Shown here: positions 34,599 through 45,450 of the stretch, piece by piece | Layout: every line of letters begins with the position of its first letter | Numbering within the stretch: the stretch's first letter is position 1 | Source of the DNA: Bemisia tabaci | Lineage: Eukaryota; Arthropoda; Insecta; Hemiptera; Aleyrodidae | Assembly: GCF_918797505.1 (NCBI RefSeq) | Contig: NC_092799.1 | Location: 27,652,382 to 27,716,381, forward strand | Direction of reading: 5' to 3' | DNA length: 64,000 nucleotides | The notes under the pieces: generated by a model | Told to the model about the DNA's origin: nothing | Database searches by the model: none | What the model saw: the letters and a program-made list of their open reading frames with translations, nothing else | Translations under genes and position numbers: made by a program

Positions 34599-35930
34599 CT
34601 AGTGCCAGTCGCGTCGGGCGAAGACGTACGCACCAGAGCCCCTGAGCCGAACTCGCGCGTAGAGGGGGTCGCGTTCCGGGGATTGCATCATCCGGGCGGG
34701 CGGCGGGGAGCGGCGCGGTCTCGAGCTACGGCCTGGCCCTAGACGGCGGGATCCGTGGAAGCGGGCGCGGGAGGCGTCTCGCTGACGGGTGGCCTCGCGT
34801 CCACGGGCTAGGGACCGAACACGCTCACGAGCACTAGAGGGGCCGGGCCGTGAGGATGGACGGCTGGGCGGCGGCGACTCGTAAGCTGGGAAGCCGCGAC
34901 CTCGTGGCCTCACTTCCACCATCTCCTCTGGCTCCAAATGAATGAGAGGAGAACCGGGGGGTTGAATGAGATCAGAGGTGCTGGGCTCGGAGGGCGAAAT
35001 CTGCGTGGCGTGAAGGGGTCGAACTCGTCCCAATCGGTTATGTGATGGTTCCAAAGGTGCTCTGGAGGGGGGGGTGCCTGGATCGAGTTCATAAAAAGAC
35101 GGCAGCGGTGATGACGTGGGAGGAGGAGTCCGCGGGAAGAACCGCTCGAACCCGAACTCGTATAAGGGGTCTTCCGACCACCACGGATTGGCTGGCGGCG
35201 GAGACTGAGGTGGGACCGGAGAGCAGGGCACCAAAGGCTCCGGCATTCTTAACAAGGGCGGATAGCCTCGAGAGGGTGGCCTTGGTGACGGCGGGGGGAA
35301 CCGTGGGAGGCCCGGCATGGGAGACGGCGCCTCGTAACCCGCAGGGATGGGGTTGGGGCGGCGTCGGCGGAACCCTTCATAGTCCGGCGGCGGCTGGCAG
35401 AAGGGAGCCGGTCTCTTGAGTGAATTAAACATGTCAACGAACATGAGCTGAGAAGGAGGTTGGGGGCCGCTCGAGGAGGGAGCAAAATGCCCATCAGGGA
35501 GATGCAGCATGGTGTGATGCGCTCTGCCACATTGAGCGCATCGTTTCTTGCTTGCGCAAACGCTGTCGGCGTGTTGCGCGCTGAGGCAGTTGGCGCATCT
35601 GCCTTCCCGCCTGACTAATGACCAACGTTCCTGGGGGGTGAGGGGCGCGAAGTGGCCACATCGGAAGGTGATGTGCCCGACCTCTCCGCAGACCATGCAG
35701 CGAAATTGCCGATAAGTGGTCGCGGGGGGTGGAGGGCCAGGTCGAGGGGGCACAGGGGGATGAACTGCATCCCGAAAATCTGGAGGAGGGGTGACAGGGC
35801 GATCAGGGAAGGGCGTCGTGGGAGGACTGGTGCCACAAGAGGCGACCTCTAAGAGAGGGTGAGGTGAGGGAGTCCTAAGAAGCTCCTCTTCTTCGCGGTC
35901 CCAAGCAGAGGGGGACGGAGTGCCGCTCAT
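34599..35930 (-). CDS. Gag-like zinc-knuckle protein encoded 3' of integrase (BEL/Pao ORF3), 443 aa
   Basis: Intact minus-strand ORF with ATG at 35930. N-terminal ~70 residues are P/S/E-rich. Residues about 75-150 hold three Cys/His clusters in a row: CMVCGEVGHITFRC, CANCLSAQHADSVC and CAQCGRAHHTMLH. The last two are the paired knuckles normally found at the end of BEL/Pao Gag. The rest is a long proline/arginine-rich, probably disordered region ending in an RS/RG-rich tail (ARFHGSRRLGPGRSSRPRRS), suitable for nucleic-acid binding. It begins about 50 bases after the DUF5641 stop, and a splice-acceptor-like TTATGTTTCAG lies 18 bases before the ATG. Gag normally precedes Pol, so this position is unusual. 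GC content is far higher than in the flanks. Confidence 0.6.
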   Translation of the reverse strand: MSGTPSPSAWDREEEELLRTPSPHPLLEVASCGTSPPTTPFPDRPVTPPPDFRDAVHPPVPPRPGPPPPATTYRQFRCMVCGEVGHITFRCGHFAPLTPQERWSLVRREGRCANCLSAQHADSVCASKKRCAQCGRAHHTMLHLPDGHFAPSSSGPQPPSQLMFVDMFNSLKRPAPFCQPPPDYEGFRRRRPNPIPAGYEAPSPMPGLPRFPPPSPRPPSRGYPPLLRMPEPLVPCSPVPPQSPPPANPWWSEDPLYEFGFERFFPRTPPPTSSPLPSFYELDPGTPPSRAPLEPSHNRLGRVRPLHATQISPSEPSTSDLIQPPGSPLIHLEPEEMVEVRPRGRGFPAYESPPPSRPSSRPGPSSARERVRSLARGREATRQRDASRARFHGSRRLGPGRSSRPRRSPPPARMMQSPERDPLYARVRLRGSGAYVFARRDWH

Positions 35931-35978
35931 GGTGTCTGTGGGCAACACTGAAACATAAGATGAGGGTCCTTTTAGGGG

Positions 35979-37041
35979 TCATTCTTGCCGAGGCAAGGGA
36001 TAAAGCTTTAGGACCGGGCGCTCATAAGTTCCGGAAATGGTTTTCACCGAAGCTACTCGAACGCGCTTGTCCTTACCAGGGTAAACATGTAACACGCGGC
36101 CAAGCTTCCATTCTAGGGGAGGTAAATTGTCATCTTTAATGAGGACCAAAGTTCCTACTTCTAAGTTCGGGGCCTCTTTGACCCATTTGCCGCGAGGCTG
36201 GAGAGTGTGCATGTATTCAACGCTCCATCGCCGCCAGATTGCTTGAAACATTCCATTTACAAGTTCTCAACGGCGGAGGCGAGACATGTCTTGATCAAAA
36301 TAAATCGGTTCCGGGGGGCAGCACAAAGGGCGGCCAATGAGAAAATGACCGGGCGTCAGAGAGCGAAAGTCATTAGGGTCTGATGACATAGGGGTGAGAG
36401 GGCGCGAATTCATCATCGCCTCGATGCGACATATCAATGTTAAGAATTCCGCGGCATAAAGTCTCTCATTTCCTACCGTCCGTTTCAAATGAGATTTCAT
36501 ACTCTTAACGGCGGCTTCCCACAGGCCTCCACTGGTAGGATTGGAGGGCGGGATATTTTCAAACCGAATATTATTTTTCCAAAAAAATTCCTGTAAGGTA
36601 GGATCCTCTGAAACAGTGCACGCATTTGTGAACAACGCTGCGAAATAAGGAACGGCCAGCTAGAACCCAGTATTTTTGAGAAATAAGGGCTTGTAATAAT
36701 TGAGGGCCGGGATGAAGGTTCACTGCGTGATATTTTTCTACGAGCAAACGCACTAACTTGTCCTTGCATGGGAGGAGGAGGGGGTGACGGGCGTTAAGCG
36801 TGATATCTGCGTTGTGCAGTCTTCCGCTCACTCTCAGAAGCCCATCTTTGTCAAGGAAAGGCGTTAGCTTTTGTGTTCTCAATGAGCAGAGTGTTTTAGG
36901 CTCACGCTGTAACAATTTAACGTCATCAGAAAAATGCTCGGCCTGAATAAACTTCACAATCCAAATTTCCGCGGTGCGCACTTCTGTCAAGTCCAACGGG
37001 CCTTTACAGCAAGGTATTTGAAAAAGATGCCCGGATACCAC
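35979..37041 (-). pseudogene. BEL/Pao integrase remnant with DUF5641 C-terminus
   Basis: The first part (37041 to about 36630) reads as the pre-integrase segment (PFLDKDGLLRVSGRL) and the HHCC zinc-binding motif (HAVNLHPG ... CVHC). The frame then changes, and the text resumes at about 36635 with the end of the catalytic core (IPPSNPTSGGLWEAAVKS). The central core carrying the first two catalytic acidic residues is missing, so there is an internal deletion as well as a frame change. A TGA at 36267-36269 interrupts the otherwise continuous frame into the DUF5641 region (35979-36251; RRWSVEYMHTLQPRGKW, GTLVLIKDDNLPP). The product cannot be functional. Confidence 0.8.
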
Positions 37042-37045
37042 ACAA

Positions 37046-37738
37046 AGTCAAGAGCTAAAAAGCTCTGATTGGATTAGATTTTAGATGTATTTGCTGGGTT
37101 GAAATGAAAAACTTCGGTCGACTACTTACCAAAAGGGAAGCAATGTCCCTTATCTTGAAATCCTGAGCAAATCATGTGGATAGGTAGGTAGCATAATAAA
37201 CCTCACCGCAGATGTTGAACTAGTAAGACTATTACTATTTAACTACAAAAAGAAAAATCTTTGAAAAATAAAAAACACTCCTGTGAAAGAAAATCAAGAC
37301 ACTTTGTGAAAATTTAACGATGCGAAAGGGTGAATATTAATCACTGATTCTTTGGAAGAATACACAAGCTGCTGTAAAAAAGTTAATAATTAATAAAACC
37401 TGTGCTGCCGTTAAAAAGAAAAATTATCTTCTGAAAAATACACATGAAAATTAAGTAATTTTCATGTAAAAAAAACTGAAGACAAAATCAAGAAAGTGAA
37501 ACTCTAGACGCACTGATAAGAAACATGGACAAACCGAGAACTCATTATGAGCAATGCGACGAAGGAAATGCGTAGCAGGTGTTCCGAGTCGGACAGCATA
37601 AAGAAGGGAGTGATACTGCTCTAGGACACATGGCAGGATAGAAGGGTGACACGTGTTGTGACCAGGTAGGGATGGGTTTACGTGGAGAGGGAAACGGAAT
37701 ATCAGAGGGTGGGAGGTCCCCCAACCATGTGACTCGTC
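37046..37738. other. No gene recognised
   Basis: AT-rich sequence between the BEL/Pao break and the 177-bp repeats. A 98-codon minus ORF (37451-37747) shows no domain. Confidence 0.35.
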
Positions 37739-38273
37739 CAGCGGCAAAAACGCAAATATTTCGTTATCAAATCGAGTTAAATTTTAAAACATCGTTCGCG
37801 CAAGTTGAAAAACCAATGGATGCCTACACATCTAGAGCCTTTGAGCTTTCATTTAAAACAAATCAGAGGAAAATCGGTCCAATAGTTTCCGAGATCGAAT
37901 TAGGACAAACTGTCCAGCGGTAAAAAGGCAAATATTTCGCTATCAAATCGAGGTAAATTTTGCAACGTCGGTCGCGCAAATTTAAAAACCAATGAGTGCC
38001 TGCACATCTAGGTGGCCTATCAGCTTTCATTTAAAACAAATCCGAGGAAAATCGGTTCAGTAGTTTCCGAGATCGAATTAGGACAAACTGTCCAGCGGCA
38101 AAAAGGCAAATTTGTCGTTATCAAATCGAGGTAAATTTTGCAAAATCGGTCGCGCAAATTGAAAAACCAATGATTGCCTGCACATCTAGGGCCTAAGAGC
38201 TTTCATTTAAAACAAATTCGAGGAAAATCGGTCCAGTAGTTTCCGAGATTGAATTAGGACAAACTGTCCAAAG
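37739..38273. repeat. ~177-bp tandem repeat, three units
   Basis: CAGCGGYAAAAASGCAAAT starts units at about 37739, 37915 and 38092; each ends AATTAGGACAAACTGTCC. Inside, TTTCATTTAAAACAAAT and GAAAATCGGTYCARTAGTTTCCGAGAT are conserved. The last unit is followed by two copies of GGACAAACTGTCCAAAGTGA(AGGA). Confidence 0.85.
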
Positions 38274-38339
38274 TGAAGGAGGACAAACTGTCCAAAGTGA
38301 AGGAGGACAAAAAAAGCCTTAGGATATTAAATATATAGA

Positions 38340-40635
38340 TTATAGCCTGTAAAGGTTTATGCTTGCTTTGCAGCTTTGCTCTTGTGTATCATATGTCTTG
38401 CCTGTTAAGTTGGTTGTACGAAAAGGAGCATGAGTTTTACTCAGCTAAAACAACATAACACGATACGTATCAATGCATTTCATCAACTAATAGGTAGATA
38501 CCTAAGTGAAAAAAGTAAAAAATGAGCAAATATTATCCGTTCGAGACCACATCTTTGTTGAAACACACAATCATTTAAAGCTGCAGGGCCTAGAATTGAG
38601 GAACTTAAAGGACGAGGCGCACAGAAGTGGAGTTTTTCTTATTTCATGAAATACATGTTTGAAGTTTCGAAATTACATGGATCCTTATGGAGGAAAGAAA
38701 GCAGTTCAATCTATTCCGAGAAATACAAGTTGGAAGTCTCGAAATTACACGGATTCATACGGCGGAAAGAAAGTTCAAACTGACTTTTTGATACTTGAAA
38801 AGTGAAATTTAGAAGCGAATTTTTCTCAGCATAGGTATGCGCATTAAGACTAGTTTTTTACTTCACATCATTAATAACTCAATTTTCTCAAAATCTCCAC
38901 TTGGGCGCCTTGTCTTTCAAACCCCTCAATCGGAGTTGAGTAAAACCACGACCGTAGCTCGTTCCGTGTTTGCGGTTTGAAATTGTTGATTAGAGTTTGG
39001 TAGGTACCAAATTCGGGTTTAAGTTAATGTAAAATTCAGCAAGAATAATTTTGAAAAAGCAGTTATACCTAAGCTGGATTCGATCTGATACCAAACACCT
39101 TCACATGAAAACAACGTCCTACGTTAAGCTAAATAGGTAAGGATAAATAAACCTCTTATGACTTAAAGAATTACGTCAAAGTGCTTAAACAACAATTACT
39201 AAAATCATTATTATTTATAAAATGTTGAATAATGGCAAAATTACAACAAGATCGTGGGAAAAGCACCAGTTGTTTACGATCGTTGTGATACCAAATCCGC
39301 CATGTTGCCAATCGCCCACTTAGAATCGCATTTCAAGAGGGAATTTTAACTTCCAGTTCATTTACGGCGCGGAATGTGAAAACTTCAAGAAGTCTTCAGT
39401 GTAAAATAAAGTTTCAAACACAAATTTCGGAAATTTACATTTCCTTAGTTCCGTATCGTTTATGCTATGATTTCAACTTTGGTATTAAACTCAGGTTTCG
39501 ATTAAAGTCAGGTTTAGAGCCTCGCATAATCATAGCTACTATTATGTGTTGCTGTGTCTCGAGTAAATTATATATAATTATTGCGGTACTCGATTGGTCA
39601 ACCTTTTTTTATCTAACATATTTTAAACAAGATCATTTCGGTAAGTAGTGTTTAAGGAAGAAAACCAAGCGCTCTTCACTTGAAACTAGAGAAAAGAGTT
39701 TCAAAAATTCGTTCCACAATCAAAGTGAGTGTAAGAAAACGTATTAACATCAATTTAGTAAGTACTCCCTCATGCTGCGCATGCAAAAAAATTCAGGGCA
39801 TTGATGCTGCAATACACACTCAGAAGATTTCGTCGATCTCCATCCGCATCCATAATTCCATGTTGTGAAATTTAAGATTGAGAAATTGTCTGAAATTTGA
39901 AGCATAATATTTTGGAATTATTCAACGTATGTATCAGTGTGTCTTCAGACTCGTTCTGCCCACCTCGTGAAGTTTGTGAAAGTTTCTGAAGTATAATGCT
40001 GTGAAATTATTCGACCAATCATCATGCTACCTCCGAGACTGTTCTAGTGTTTTTTGGTTAATTAAAGTATGTCAGGTAGGGGATCTGCTATTTGCGATAC
40101 ATGCAAAACGCTTGATTATACAAGTGTACCACAATTGTTCTTACTCATTCACTCTCTGGTGAATTTAGTTCCGTCAGATCGTTTGATTCATTGCGTGACA
40201 CCTTATGTGCTATCACGGTTTACATTCTCATGCTGAAAAGCATAGATAAAACGCCAAAAGCAATTTGCGCAGGGATTTGTACGCTCTTAATTGTCACCAC
40301 CTCCTTGCTCCACATTATGAAAAGGACCGTTTGAGTGTATCCATCATCATAGAATATTTGTTGAACGTTCAAAAATAACGCGGGGAATACTCCACGTTTA
40401 TTCCTTCCCTCAATTACCAGACCTGATTGGTCCATACAAATCATAGTGTGTACAAAATTTAATACTAACCGATAATTGCACGTGACTTTTGCAATTGTCT
40501 TCACCAAACGTAGTTCCACAGGGCAGGAGTGATTAGTCGAAAGATACATCTTCTTCCTGATACATACTTCTGTGACGTCCGTGTGGTAGCGCAAACTTCA
40601 ATTGGCAGAAAGCTTCGCGGTGCCGGAAACATTGA

Positions 40636-40640
<5 letters not shown>
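38340..40640. other. No gene recognised
   Basis: AT-rich DNA. About 40145-40215 repeats the segment seen at 19205-19280. ORFs at 39376-39648, 39680-39868 and 40220-40594 have no domain or convincing composition. Confidence 0.35.
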
Positions 40641-40647
<7 letters not shown>

Positions 40648-40697
<50 letters not shown>

Positions 40698-41615
40698 GAC
40701 AGGGTGAAAATCGGCTAAATATGTCCTTAAAGGACCTTCCGAGACTCCATTCAAGTTTGGGTGAGTAATCTAAGCGGACAGCAAATTAAGCATCATTGGC
40801 ATCACCAGGCCTTGTCCGCTCATTTATCCGCTGGAGTATGACCCTCCCTTAGATTGGAGTACTGTGGAGGGGGAACGCCTTTACGGGCCGGATCGAAATC
40901 CGGGGAGACCAATCCCGAGACCCCGACAACACTAAAAACACCCTCTGTGAGAGATGCTGGCAATCTCAAAAGCTCTCCTCCGGGTACTTATCTAGCGGGT
41001 ACGCATTAGCATCCGAGCCCCGTATGGCAGAGGGGCTAGAGATTGGCTCGGACTCCCGAGGGGTAAACCAACTCATATGCCAACCAAAGCCTAGGACCTG
41101 CGGCGAACAAAGCCGCACGAGGATTGCACACAATACTACCGGCTCCCTGGAGATTTCCCCCTGAAATCTCGCCCGGCTAGCTTCATCAAGTCCAGCGTCA
41201 TCAAAAAACCTCACCGCTTAGTTTGACACAGAGATGGACTAACTGCGGATCTGGACAGGTAAACCCTCACCGGACAACGGGGTCGGTAGTAGACTCGGTA
41301 AGCGTGGGTTCGTCGTACCCAAATACTAGAAAGCAGGGTCAGTGCAAACCAGTATCCCTGCGCTACACCGGACCTTCATTTCTCAGACTGATCACCCTCA
41401 TGAACAGCGAGACTCACCCTCCGTAGAGGTCCCCTTATCCTGCCTGAACCCAATAGAAAGTCCCCTGGAGGGGTCAATCTTCGGCAAATACCTCCCTCAC
41501 GATAAGCATAATACCGAGGGTTGTGAGCTAACAAGTCTGGGACAGAGAGCTCGATACTGAGAAACTTATAGTCACGGCACCCCCACCTCCTTGCTGCCAG
41601 CGGGGGGGGGGGGGT
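40648..41615 (-). mobile_element. Poly(A)-tailed retroposon remnant
   Basis: A ~49-base T run at 40648-40696 borders a GC-richer block (40697 to about 41600), as expected for a minus-strand retroposon with its A tail at 40696-40648. The block reads like structured untranslated sequence (paired strings such as CCGGATCGAAATCCGG and AGATTTCCCCCTGAAATCT) rather than coding sequence; the 82-codon minus ORF at 40966-41214 resembles no known family to me. The class (LINE 3' end or SINE) cannot be decided. A G13 run at 41602-41614 separates it from the next element. Confidence 0.5.
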
Positions 41616-42295
<680 letters not shown>

Positions 42296-42299
42296 GGAA

Positions 42300-42640
42300 A
42301 GGAAACTGCAAGTAGAGGTTCATCTTCAGGCCGTTGCAAACATCCAAAAGTATTTTTATCCCAAAAGGTAAGTTACGCCTTGTTATACACCTGGCTTCCC
42401 CGTAGCGGGATTACGGGTATTTGCCTCTGCCGCGACTCGATCAAGCCCGATGAATCACGGACAAGGGGGGGACACTGCTGGGGCCCGCATCATTCCGCCC
42501 GAGATATAACCCCGGTTACCCAAGTTGCAGAGGTTGCAACAATTGGCAACAAAATAGTTTGATTTTTGCAACTAATAGATTGATGTGCAGATTGCTTACT
42601 CTCTCCCCCGAAGGAGCTATCATTGTTGGAATTAAATGTA
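42300..42640. other. No gene recognised; possible continuation of the retroposon
   Basis: The segment 42375-42545 is GC-richer and similar in character to 40700-41600 (for example GGGACACTGCTGGGGCCCGC). The MITE may therefore have landed inside or next to the same older retroposon; this is an inference from composition. Confidence 0.3.
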
Positions 42641-42643
42641 ATC

Positions 42644-42880
42644 AAGTTGAAACATGTTTCAACTTAAAGTATTGCTGGTTACCTATCTTTAGATTTTGAA
42701 CAACTTCGGTTCAATAATCTTGCAATCTCAGCAGGTTGCAACTTTATCTCCCGATCGCAATCAAGTTGAAACATGTTTCAAATTAAAATGTATTGCTGGT
42801 TATACCAATCTTTAGATTTTGTACCACTTCGGTTCAGTAATTTCGCAATCTCAGCAGGTTGCAACTTTGCCTTTCGAAAG
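42644..42880. repeat. 119-bp tandem duplication with a 22-bp palindrome
   Basis: AAGTTGAAACATGTTTCAAC(TT) at 42644-42665 is a perfect palindrome. A near copy begins at 42763, followed in both units by ATTGCTGGTTA, ATCTTTAGATTTTG, ACTTCGGTTCARTAAT and AATCTCAGCAGGTTGCAACTTT. Confidence 0.85.
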
Positions 42881-43082
42881 AACATACTTACAACGGAACA
42901 GGAAGAAGAGCAAGAAACTAAAGTATGTGAGCGCTAATACATAACTTGACGCAAAGTTTACAGCAAAGCTCGTACCGATATAGTTCTTTTCGACCCACCT
43001 TTCCACAATCCAAATATTCTTCCAAATTTCGCCGAAGGAACTAAAGAGTTCTCAAATGATTCGTTTATACAAACCGATGACA

Positions 43083-43478
43083 TCAAAATGATCTTTCATT
43101 TTCCTTGAATAATCGGCGTTTTTTATAACAAATTTTATTCAACATACCCGACGCTAATCCCTCAAAACGCATGTAACGATACGATGATTCAAAGCGCCTA
43201 GTAACAATCCACATGCTTACATTGACATTTTTCTCACATTGTAAGAGATCCGCTTTGATGGACCTCGTGCTCTCTACAACTTGTATACAGAAGTGTCGGA
43301 CATACTGAGCATTGATTGAATGGAACGACTCCTCTGTGCTGTAGTATCTTTTTGAAGCGAGAATCTTAAAAAACGCATATTTCATATGCAGAAAGTGCAG
43401 ATAGGAGTGCATTTCAGAGTTGGTTGATGCGTTCATTACGATTTTGGAGGTATTGGCTGTAAGGAACAACTCATACAT
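43083..43478 (-). other. Unassigned 131-codon ORF between repeat copies
   Basis: Minus-strand frame open from the ATG at 43478. No domain recognised. The flanks (42980-43110 and 43560 onward) are diverged copies of the ~320-bp tandem repeat, so this ORF lies inside repetitive DNA and may be chance. Confidence 0.2.
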
Positions 43479-43559
43479 TTGCTGTGGCAAAAGTTTGCAA
43501 CAGCCCTACACTTTGAAAGGCAATAATAAAGCGAATTTCTTATACTTAAAATAGGCAAT

Positions 43560-44768
43560 ATACACCATCTAATCCTCTCTTAACCGTAAGGTTTTCAGCA
43601 ATGCTCGTTCTGATATAGCTTTTTTCGAACCAATATTTCACAATACAATTATTCTTCCCGATTTGGGACGGCAGTAAACAATTCTTAAATAATTGATTCA
43701 TAAAAATCGACGAGACAAAGTATGTCTTTCATTTAACTCTCTTTACGGAGTTGGTTGAGACCATAGGTACACTGTAAAGAAGGTCGCTGACTTGACCGTA
43801 CGGTTTTCAGCAATGCTCGTTCTGATATAGCTTTTTTTGAACCAATTTTTCACAATACAAATATTCTTCCCGATTTGGGACGCCAGTAAACGATTCTTAA
43901 ATAATTGGTTCATAGAAATCGACGACACCAAGTATATCTTTCATTTTCTCTGAATATTCAGCGGCTTTACCAACAAATTTCTTCAGGATCTGAGTAGCAT
44001 ACTATGAAAGGCAATAATAAGGCGAATTTCTTATACTTAAAACCGGTAATATACACCATCTAACCTTTTATTTTGATTTATCTATAATATTGTTGACCTT
44101 TTTTCTGAGCTCAACATACACCATCTAACCCTCTTTACGGAGTTGGCTGAGACCATACACTCTAAAGAGAGTCGCTAACTTTACCGTAAAGTGTTCATCA
44201 ATGCTCGTTCTGATTTAGCTTTTTTCGGACCAATACCTCACAATACAAATATTCTTCCCGATTTGGGACGGCAGTAAACAATCCTAAAATAATTGATTCA
44301 TAAAAATCGTCGAAACCAAGTATATCTTTCATTTTCTCTGAATATTCAGCGGCTTTACCAACAAATTTATTCAGGATGAGAGTAGCATACTATGAAAGGC
44401 AATAATAAGGCGAATTTCTTATACTTAAAACAGGTAATATACACCATCTAACCTTCTTTACGGAGTTGGTTGACACCATACACTCTAAAAAGAGTCGCTA
44501 ACTTTACCGTAAAGTTTTCATCAATGCTCGTTCTGATACAGCTTTTTTCCGAACCAATACCTCACAATACAAATATTCTTGCCGATTTGGGACGGCAGTA
44601 AACAATCCTAAAATAATTGATTCATAAAAATCGTCGACACAAAGTATATCTTTCATTTTCTCTGAATATTCAGCGGCTTTGCCAACAAATTTATTCAGGA
44701 TGAGAGTAGCAGACTATGAAATGCAATAATAAGGCGAATTTCTTATGCTTAAAACAGGTAATATACAC
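43560..44768. repeat. ~320-bp tandem array, left part
   Basis: Units share TAATATACACCATCTAACC, CTCTTTACGGAGTTGGTTGAGAC, TTTACCGTAAAGTTTTCA, CAATGCTCGTTCTGAT and CGATTTGGGACGGCAGTAAAC. Late units are spaced about 317-320 bases apart (for example the GCTCGTTCTGAT phrase at about 44206 and 44526); earlier ones are irregular because of deletions. A 44-bp piece of the retroelement LTR lies inside at 44073-44116. Confidence 0.9.
44073..44116 (+). repeat. Orphan 3' end of the 192-bp LTR within the array
   Basis: Matches the last 44 bases of the LTR (TTGATTTATCTATAATATTG ... CTCAACA) and is followed by TACACCATCTAACCC, the same junction seen after the 3' LTR at 48559. It thus looks like a copy of the insertion junction rather than an independent insertion. 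Confidence 0.75.
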
Positions 44769-44960
44769 TGTTGAAGCATATGCTATGCTAAATGGTCTCC
44801 GTGGTGACCACTTTTTCTCTTCATCTTAACCTAATATATATGAAAAAGGAAGTCCTGTTTGTATGATTCTTCCAGTCATAATTTATCCTTAAAAAGGTAT
44901 TATTAATAAAAATGTGTTGATTTATCTATAATATTGTTGACCTTTTTTCTGAGCTCAACA
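44769..44960 (+). repeat. 5' LTR
   Basis: Starts TGTTGAAGCATATGCTATGC and ends GAGCTCAACA; matches 48368-48559 with a few substitutions (for example GTGGTGACC against GTGGCGACC). Confidence 0.92.
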
Positions 44961-44963
44961 AAG

Positions 44964-44982
44964 TGGTGACCCCGACGTGATT
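44964..44982 (+). promoter_or_regulatory. tRNA primer binding site
   Basis: TGGTGACCCCGACGTGATT lies three bases after the 5' LTR. The TGG start pairs with the CCA end of a tRNA; which tRNA is not determined here. Confidence 0.7.
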
Positions 44983-45040
44983 CTTTTCTCAAAATCTAGA
45001 AAAGAACTAATTATACTGTTGTGTGAAGTTATGAGTCTAT

Positions 45041-45450
45041 CTCTGGTTACGGCTTTTGTTGATATCAGAGACTCAGTTGTTGGTTATGGCTTTTGCTAAT
45101 ACCACCTTGGATTTTTAACGGTTATGGCTTTTGCTGATACCGGATGGATCGTTTTAACGGTTATGGCTTTTGCTGATACCTCGGATCCTTTGAGGATTTC
45201 ACAGTGTTGATATCCTCTAGACTGGCCAGTCAAAACCTTTGTTGTATGGCTTTTGCTGACACAACTAATGGCTGCACTGCATGCCTTTTCTTCTGTTGTA
45301 TGGATTTTGCTGACACAACTATTGGCTGCACTGCATGCCTTTTCTTCTGTTGTATGGCTTTTGCTGACACAACAATTGGCTGCACTGCATGCCTTTTCTG
45401 TCGTTGGTATGGCTTTTGCTGATCCAATTACTGGCTGCATTGCATGCCAT
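45041..45450. repeat. Nested short repeats, including 54-bp units, in the leader of the retroelement
   Basis: TATGGCTTTTGCTGA recurs; three or four units of about 54 bp begin at about 45244, 45298, 45352 and 45406, each with ACTGGCTGCACTGCATGCC-type sequence. Shorter copies (TTAACGGTTATGGCTTTTGC) lie at about 45115 and 45153. Both strands read open because 54 is a multiple of three; no real gene is inferred. Confidence 0.85.

Larger units (their letters stand above)
33071..37045 (-). mobile_element. 5'-truncated BEL/Pao LTR retrotransposon
   Basis: On the minus strand, from high to low coordinates: integrase remnant and DUF5641-like C-terminus (37041-35979), a zinc-knuckle ORF (35930-34599), a tiny second zinc-knuckle ORF (34212-34081), a polypurine tract (33533-33518) and a TGTTGAC-starting 3' LTR (from 33517). 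Gag, protease, reverse transcriptase, RNase H and the 5' LTR are missing; homology stops at about 37045. The family is set by the integrase zinc-binding region and by the DUF5641-type tail (MFQAIWRRWSVEYMHTLQPR), typical of BEL/Pao polyproteins. The lower LTR boundary is tentative (TGTGAGGG at about 33071). Confidence 0.75.

Noticed and set aside
35042..35419. 125-codon plus ORF
   Set aside because: Antisense to the zinc-knuckle ORF3, which has clear Cys/His motifs.
34599..35948. ORF3 as the normal 5' Gag of a second element in tandem
   Set aside because: Not fully excluded, but it follows integrase by ~50 bases on the same strand with no LTR, PBS or PPT between them.
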